Below, in pieces: positions 59,760 to 64,000 of a stretch of 64,000 nucleotides of DNA (the first letter of the stretch is position 1; every line of letters begins with the position of its first letter). The notes beneath the pieces were generated by a model. It saw only the letters and a program-made list of their open reading frames with translations. It did not search any database and was not told the origin of the DNA. This stretch comes from Neisseria yangbaofengii (lineage in GTDB: Bacteria > Pseudomonadota > Gammaproteobacteria > Burkholderiales > Neisseriaceae). The stretch spans positions 1,302,001 through 1,366,000 of the forward strand of contig NZ_CP062976.1 in assembly GCF_014898075.1 (NCBI RefSeq), written 5' to 3'. Both the position numbers and the translations under genes were made by a program.

Positions 59760-60371
59760 TTATTTATTTTGCGCCATCACACGCAAAACAGTATCGACGA
59801 TGGCTTGGGTTTGCGGGTCGATTTCGATATTGATTTCATCGCCGGCTTGGCGTGTACCGAATAAAGTGCGCTCTAAAGTTTCGGGAATCAGGTGCACATT
59901 AAATTCATCATCTGTCACATCACCAATGGTTAAGCTGCAACCGTCCAAGCCGACAAAGCCTTTGGTTAAGATATAAGGTTTCAAATCCACAGGCAGGCAA
60001 AACCAAAGGGTGCGGTTAAATTCGTTTTCATCAATGCGTGTAATCGTGGTGGTAGCCATCACATGACCGCTCATTACATGGCCGCCTATTTCGTCACCAA
60101 ACTTGGCGGCGCGTTCCAAATTTACCCAATCACCCGCTTTCAGACGGCCTAAATTGGTTTTGGCTAAGGTTTCGTTCATTAAATCAAAGCTGACTTGACT
60201 GCCGTCAATCTCGGTAATGGTCAGGCAGCAGCCGTTGTTAGCGACTGATGCACCAGTTTGCAGATTATCGGCCATGTTGAGTGGCAGTTCGACGATATGG
60301 GTGCGAAAATCGGGAGACGGTTGGTTTACCGCAACAATGCGCCCCATGCCTTGTACAATACCTGTAAACAT
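59760..60371 (-). CDS. ribE: Riboflavin synthase alpha chain
   Basis: 203 residues with [10 protein letters not shown] at the N-terminus and two lumazine-binding halves (GCCLTIT and GCSLTIG repeat). Makes riboflavin from two dimethyl-ribityllumazines. Confidence 0.94.
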   Translation of the reverse strand: MFTGIVQGMGRIVAVNQPSPDFRTHIVELPLNMADNLQTGASVANNGCCLTITEIDGSQVSFDLMNETLAKTNLGRLKAGDWVNLERAAKFGDEIGGHVMSGHVMATTTITRIDENEFNRTLWFCLPVDLKPYILTKGFVGLDGCSLTIGDVTDDEFNVHLIPETLERTLFGTRQAGDEINIEIDPQTQAIVDTVLRVMAQNK

Positions 60372-60486
60372 TTTGATGCCTTGTATTTTTGGTTAACGGA
60401 ATTGTACCGCAAAATTCAGTAGGCCGTCTGAAAGCATGAATATTTTTCAAGACTGTAGAAAATCCCAGCGTTGTTCACACTTTTTC

Positions 60487-60608
60487 TTTTTTGCCTGAAG
60501 ACCTATTTTGGGATTTTTGGGTGTTGTCGGGAATACCGAAAAACACGGTGAAGCCGTATGGTTCTTGATAACACTCAAAAATCCCAAAATAGGTCTTCAG
60601 GCAAAAAA
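60487..60608. repeat. 122-bp element with 42-bp inverted repeats
   Basis: Arms 60487-60528 and 60567-60608 are complementary with two changes that are G-U pairs in RNA. The arms begin and end TTTTTTGCCTGAAGACC. It lies between ribE and the HU gene and could be a miniature transposon or a strong hairpin RNA. Confidence 0.75.
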
Positions 60609-60689
60609 TATAGTGGATTCACTATAAAAGCTGTTTCGCATAAAAAGTGTAAACAACCCGGCGATTTTCTACACCGATTATCCAAACAA

Positions 60690-60716
60690 AAAACCGAATC
60701 ATCAGATTCGGTTTTT
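60690..60716 (-). terminator. Terminator of the HU gene
   Basis: On the minus strand AAACCGAATC and GATTCGGTTTT form a stem followed by T-run. Confidence 0.8.
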
Positions 60717-60737
60717 ATGATTAGGCCGTATGAAAAA

Positions 60738-61007
60738 TTACAGCGCGTCTTTCAATGCTTTACCGGCACGGAATTTAGGAGTTTTAGCAGCAGCAATGGT
60801 CAAAGGCTCGCCGGTTTTAGGGTTACGGCCTTGACGCTCGGCACGTTCGCCAACGTAGAAAGTACCAAAACCTACTAAAGTGACAGTGTCACCTTTTTTA
60901 AGCGCTTCGGTTACGGCATTAGTAGTCGCGTCCAATGCTTTTTGGGCAGCCGCTTTTGAAATACCAGCTTCTTGAGCAATTGCTTCGATTAATTCAGACT
61001 TGTTCAC
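60738..61007 (-). CDS. hupB: HU-type DNA-binding protein
   Basis: 89 residues: [49 protein letters not shown] (DNA-binding arm), typical HU. Folds the nucleoid as a dimer. Located before lon, as in many bacteria. Confidence 0.94.
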   Translation of the reverse strand: MNKSELIEAIAQEAGISKAAAQKALDATTNAVTEALKKGDTVTLVGFGTFYVGERAERQGRNPKTGEPLTIAAAKTPKFRAGKALKDAL

Positions 61008-61193
61008 AATCAGTCCCTTCCTATCGTTGAAAATAATGGAGAACCCGATGATTCGGGCTTTTCGTACTTTTGAGTACCTGTGTGCTTTATAGCAATTCTG
61101 AAATTACCATGTCAAGCGAAAAGATACGGAATTGCTTTATTTTTCAGGCTTTGAAAGCAAACCCGTATCCTTTTACAACACATTTACAAGAAA

Positions 61194-63644
61194 TCAGTGT
61201 TTTGTCGCTTTGGCTCTTGACGGCTTGATTTTCGGACTTTCGGCCAAGGTTCCCACGTTTTCCAACGTGGCCTGCCAAGGCTGAGGCTGATGTTCCAAAC
61301 CCAAAGCCAATACTTCGTCAATCCACTTCACAGCATGGATTTCCAAACCGGTTTTCACGTTTTCCGGAATTTCTTCCAGGTCTTTGACGTTGTCTTTCGG
61401 AATCAACACATGCTTGATGCCGCCGCGCAATGCCGCCAGCAGTTTCTCTTTCAAACCGCCAATCGGCAATACTTCACCACGCAGCGTAATCTCGCCCGTC
61501 ATCGCCACGTCAGCGCGTACCGGAATGCCGGTAAATGCGGAAACCATCGCCAAAGTCATGGCAATACCTGCGCTCGGGCCGTCTTTCGGCGTGGCACCTT
61601 CCGGCACATGCACGTGCATGTCTTGTTTTTCGTAGAAGTTCGGTGCCAAGCCGACTGATTCGGCACGCGAACGCAATACCGACCAAGCAGCAGTAACCGA
61701 TTCTTTCATCACATCTCCCAATTGGCCGGTCGATTGGATATTGCCTTTACCCGGCAAAGCTACGGCTTCTACGGTCAGCAATTCGCCTCCAACTTCCGTC
61801 CACGCCAAACCAGTGACTTGACCTACTCGGTTTTCGCTCTCGGCCACACCGAAATCGAAGCGGCGTACGCCCAAATAATCATGCAGATTATCAGCATTCA
61901 CCACAATCGCTTTCGGTTTTGTTTTACGGGTTTTGGCTTTTTGAGCATCTTCTTTCAGTTGCACCGCCATCACCACTTTGCGGCAGATTTTGGCGATTTC
62001 ACGGTCAAGCGAGCGCACACCGGCTTCGCGGGTGTAATAACGAACAATATCGCGCACGGCCGATTCTTCAATCACCATCTCACCATCGCGCACGCCGTTG
62101 CGTTCCATTTGCTTCGGTACCAAATACTGCATAGCAATGCTGACTTTTTCGTCTTCGGTATAGCCTGATAAACGGATGATTTCCATGCGGTCGAGCAAAG
62201 CCGGTGGAATGTTCATGCTGTTGGACGTGGCGATAAACAACACATCGCTCAAATCGTAATCTACTTCCACAAAATGATCGGAAAACGCGTTGTTTTGTTC
62301 CGGATCAAGCACTTCCAACAAAGCCGAAGCCGGATCGCCGCGGAAATCATTACCCAATTTGTCGATCTCATCGAGCAAAAACAATGGATTTTTCACTTCC
62401 GCTTTAATCATGCTTTGAATGATTTTGCCCGGCATCGAGCCGATATAAGTACGGCGGTGACCGCGGATTTCACTTTCGTCTTTCACTCCGCCCAAAGCCA
62501 TGCGGACATATTTACGGCCGGTGGCTTTGGCAATCGATTGACCCAGCGAGGTTTTACCCACGCCCGGGGGGCCAACCAAACATAAAATCGGACCTTTAAG
62601 TTTATCGCTGCGTTTTTGTACCGCTAAGTATTCCAAAATGCGTTCTTTGACTTTTTCCAAACCGAAATGGTCGGCATTCAATACCAAATCCGCTTTGGCG
62701 ATGTCTTTGATCACGCGTGTTTTTTTCTTCCACGGCAAATCGAGCAGCGTATCAATGTAATTGCGCACCACAGTCGATTCGGCCGACATCGGCGGCATCA
62801 TTTTCAGCTTTTTCAGTTCGTTCAAGGCTTTTTCTTGTGCTTCTTTACTCATGCCGGCTGCCTTGATTTTAGCCTCCAGCGCATCGAGTTCGCCGCGCTC
62901 GTCTTCTTCGCCCAATTCTTTCTGAATGGCTTTGACTTGCTCGTTGAGATAATACTCACGCTGCGATTTTTCCATTTGGCGCTTCACTCGGCCGCGGATA
63001 CGCTTCTCAACCTGCATGATGTCGAGTTCGGCTTCTAATTGACCCAGCAAAAATTCCATGCGGCCGACTATGCCAGCAGTTTCCAAGATTTCCTGGCGTT
63101 GCTCCAGCTTTAATTGCAAATGCGCGGCAATGGTATCAACCAAGCGGCTATTTTCACTAATACCATTAATAGTATTCACCACTTCGGCCGGAATTTTTTT
63201 GTTCAGTTTGGCATATTGTTCAAACTGCGACAGCAAAGTGCGGCGCAGCGCTTCCATATCAGGATTGGCCTCATCCTCACGCTCGTTCACGGCTTCGACG
63301 TGCGACAAAAACAAATCGCCTTTGTCTTCCACAGTCAACGCACGGGCGCGGCGCACGCCTTCCACCAATACTTTTACCGTACCGTCCGGCAGCTTCAATA
63401 CTTGTAACACTTGGGCAACCGTACCCATTCGGTGCAAATCTTTGGCAGACGGCTCTTCAATATTCGGATCCAACTGCGCCAGCAAAAATACCGGATCATC
63501 ATTGCTCATTGCCATTTCCAGCGCGGCAATCGATTTCGGGCGGCCGACAAACAACGGCAGCACCATATGCGGATAAACCACGACATCGCGCAGCGGCAAA
63601 GTAGCCAGCGCGCTGTATTCTTCAAAATATTTGTCTTCTGACAT
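61194..63644 (-). CDS. lon: ATP-dependent protease Lon
   Basis: 816 residues. N-terminal substrate domain ([20 protein letters not shown]), AAA domain with [15 protein letters not shown], and the Ser-Lys protease domain with [11 protein letters not shown] (catalytic Ser) and a Lys about 45 residues later. Destroys damaged and regulatory proteins, including antitoxins, which is relevant to the toxin-antitoxin pairs in this window. Confidence 0.96.
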   Translation of the reverse strand: MSEDKYFEEYSALATLPLRDVVVYPHMVLPLFVGRPKSIAALEMAMSNDDPVFLLAQLDPNIEEPSAKDLHRMGTVAQVLQVLKLPDGTVKVLVEGVRRARALTVEDKGDLFLSHVEAVNEREDEANPDMEALRRTLLSQFEQYAKLNKKIPAEVVNTINGISENSRLVDTIAAHLQLKLEQRQEILETAGIVGRMEFLLGQLEAELDIMQVEKRIRGRVKRQMEKSQREYYLNEQVKAIQKELGEEDERGELDALEAKIKAAGMSKEAQEKALNELKKLKMMPPMSAESTVVRNYIDTLLDLPWKKKTRVIKDIAKADLVLNADHFGLEKVKERILEYLAVQKRSDKLKGPILCLVGPPGVGKTSLGQSIAKATGRKYVRMALGGVKDESEIRGHRRTYIGSMPGKIIQSMIKAEVKNPLFLLDEIDKLGNDFRGDPASALLEVLDPEQNNAFSDHFVEVDYDLSDVLFIATSNSMNIPPALLDRMEIIRLSGYTEDEKVSIAMQYLVPKQMERNGVRDGEMVIEESAVRDIVRYYTREAGVRSLDREIAKICRKVVMAVQLKEDAQKAKTRKTKPKAIVVNADNLHDYLGVRRFDFGVAESENRVGQVTGLAWTEVGGELLTVEAVALPGKGNIQSTGQLGDVMKESVTAAWSVLRSRAESVGLAPNFYEKQDMHVHVPEGATPKDGPSAGIAMTLAMVSAFTGIPVRADVAMTGEITLRGEVLPIGGLKEKLLAALRGGIKHVLIPKDNVKDLEEIPENVKTGLEIHAVKWIDEVLALGLEHQPQPWQATLENVGTLAESPKIKPSRAKATKH

Positions 63645-63822
63645 ATGTGTATCTCTTGCGGTTTTGAATCAAGTTGCCCCGTAAGTTGGGCTGAAAGATT
63701 GGATTTCAAGACTTGAAAATCGGCTTGATGCGCATATTTGCCCGATAACCATTTTAAATGCAAGGACAAGTCAGGTTAACAAGGCTTGGCGTTTGCGTTA
63801 AAATATGCCTGAATACAAAATC

Positions 63823-63860
63823 GGGCCGTCTGAACAGCATTTATCGGCTTTCAGACGGCC
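63823..63860. repeat. DUS inverted pair between lon and the YbeD-family gene
   Basis: GGCCGTCTGAA and TTCAGACGGCC, 15 bp apart, upstream of both divergent genes. It may not act as a terminator here. Confidence 0.7.
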
Positions 63861-63877
63861 TTAACAAGGAATACCCC

Positions 63878-64000
63878 ATGTCTGATCAAACCAATAAACC
63901 TTGGCAAACCGAAACCCTGCTTGAATTTCCGTGTATCTTTCCTCTGAAAGTGATGGGACTTGCCCACCCTGAGTTTGTCAGTTCCATTTTAGCTGCGATT
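63878..64000 (+). CDS. YbeD/DUF493-family protein (3' end outside window)
   Basis: 41 codons are visible: ETLLEFPCIFPLKVMGLAHPEF matches the start of DUF493 (UPF0250) proteins, which have a ferredoxin-like fold. ATG is behind AAGGA. In other bacteria the gene precedes lipB. Confidence 0.82.
   Translation, partial: MSDQTNKPWQTETLLEFPCIFPLKVMGLAHPEFVSSILAAI

Overview
The window comes from a Neisseria chromosome, probably a commensal. DNA uptake sequences (core GCCGTCTGAA, mostly with an AG prefix, a dialect I recall from commensal species) are scattered through it, and the right end carries ordinary neisserial housekeeping genes: grcA, earP-efp, rpe, ribE, an HU gene, lon and the start of a YbeD-family gene. 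I saw no tRNA, rRNA or CRISPR array.

Bases 1-27,900 and about 46,500-53,900 form one integrative element of the PFGI-1 / gonococcal genetic island class. The left part is its replication and maintenance block: ParB, a DUF2857 protein, a replication-type protein, a large initiator-like protein, a PFL_4669-type protein, a DUF3158-like protein, SSB and topoisomerase III. A low-GC patch of small membrane proteins and a Tat-exported M15-like peptidase follows. Next comes a 15-kb run of mostly unknown genes with recognisable members DUF3577, DUF3275, an SNF2-like helicase, a DNA methyltransferase and an Api92-like protein. The right part holds a PrlF-YhaV toxin-antitoxin pair, a cold-shock protein, the MOBH relaxase TraI, the coupling protein TraD, a TIGR03747-type membrane protein and a tyrosine recombinase. 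The mating-pair-formation (type IV secretion) genes are absent here, so the element looks mobilisable rather than self-transmissible. A dif-like XerCD site lies just outside the recombinase, followed by a parA remnant that carries a nonsense codon and is cut by an IS30-type fragment.

Between these two parts (28.1-44.3 kb) sits a contact-dependent inhibition (two-partner secretion) locus: TpsB/CdiB, a 2,677-residue TpsA/CdiA with a VENN-delimited C-terminal toxin, its immunity protein, and two promoterless tpsC-type silent cassettes interrupted by an IS630-type element and VapBC remnants. A CsgG / DUF4810 / DUF799 (GNA1162) lipoprotein operon follows.

The most unusual signals are at the DNA and RNA level. 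(1) About 16 genes between 12.2 and 27.4 kb share a structured leader. In it a GGGG-X segment pairs with X'-CCCC before a U-rich run, and in many copies X recurs next to the Shine-Dalgarno sequence. X differs between copies but pairing is kept. (2) Six of these leaders follow a second conserved two-hairpin module, and several also follow a conserved terminator cassette. (3) The large initiator-like gene contains 23-bp-period repeats that run through different reading frames and end at an AT-rich stretch, which looks like an internal replication origin. (4) Two genes are bracketed by 125-bp inverted repeats, each made of four 19-bp CTGT...ACAG palindromes. (5) A dif-like site joins the recombinase end of the element to a parA remnant.
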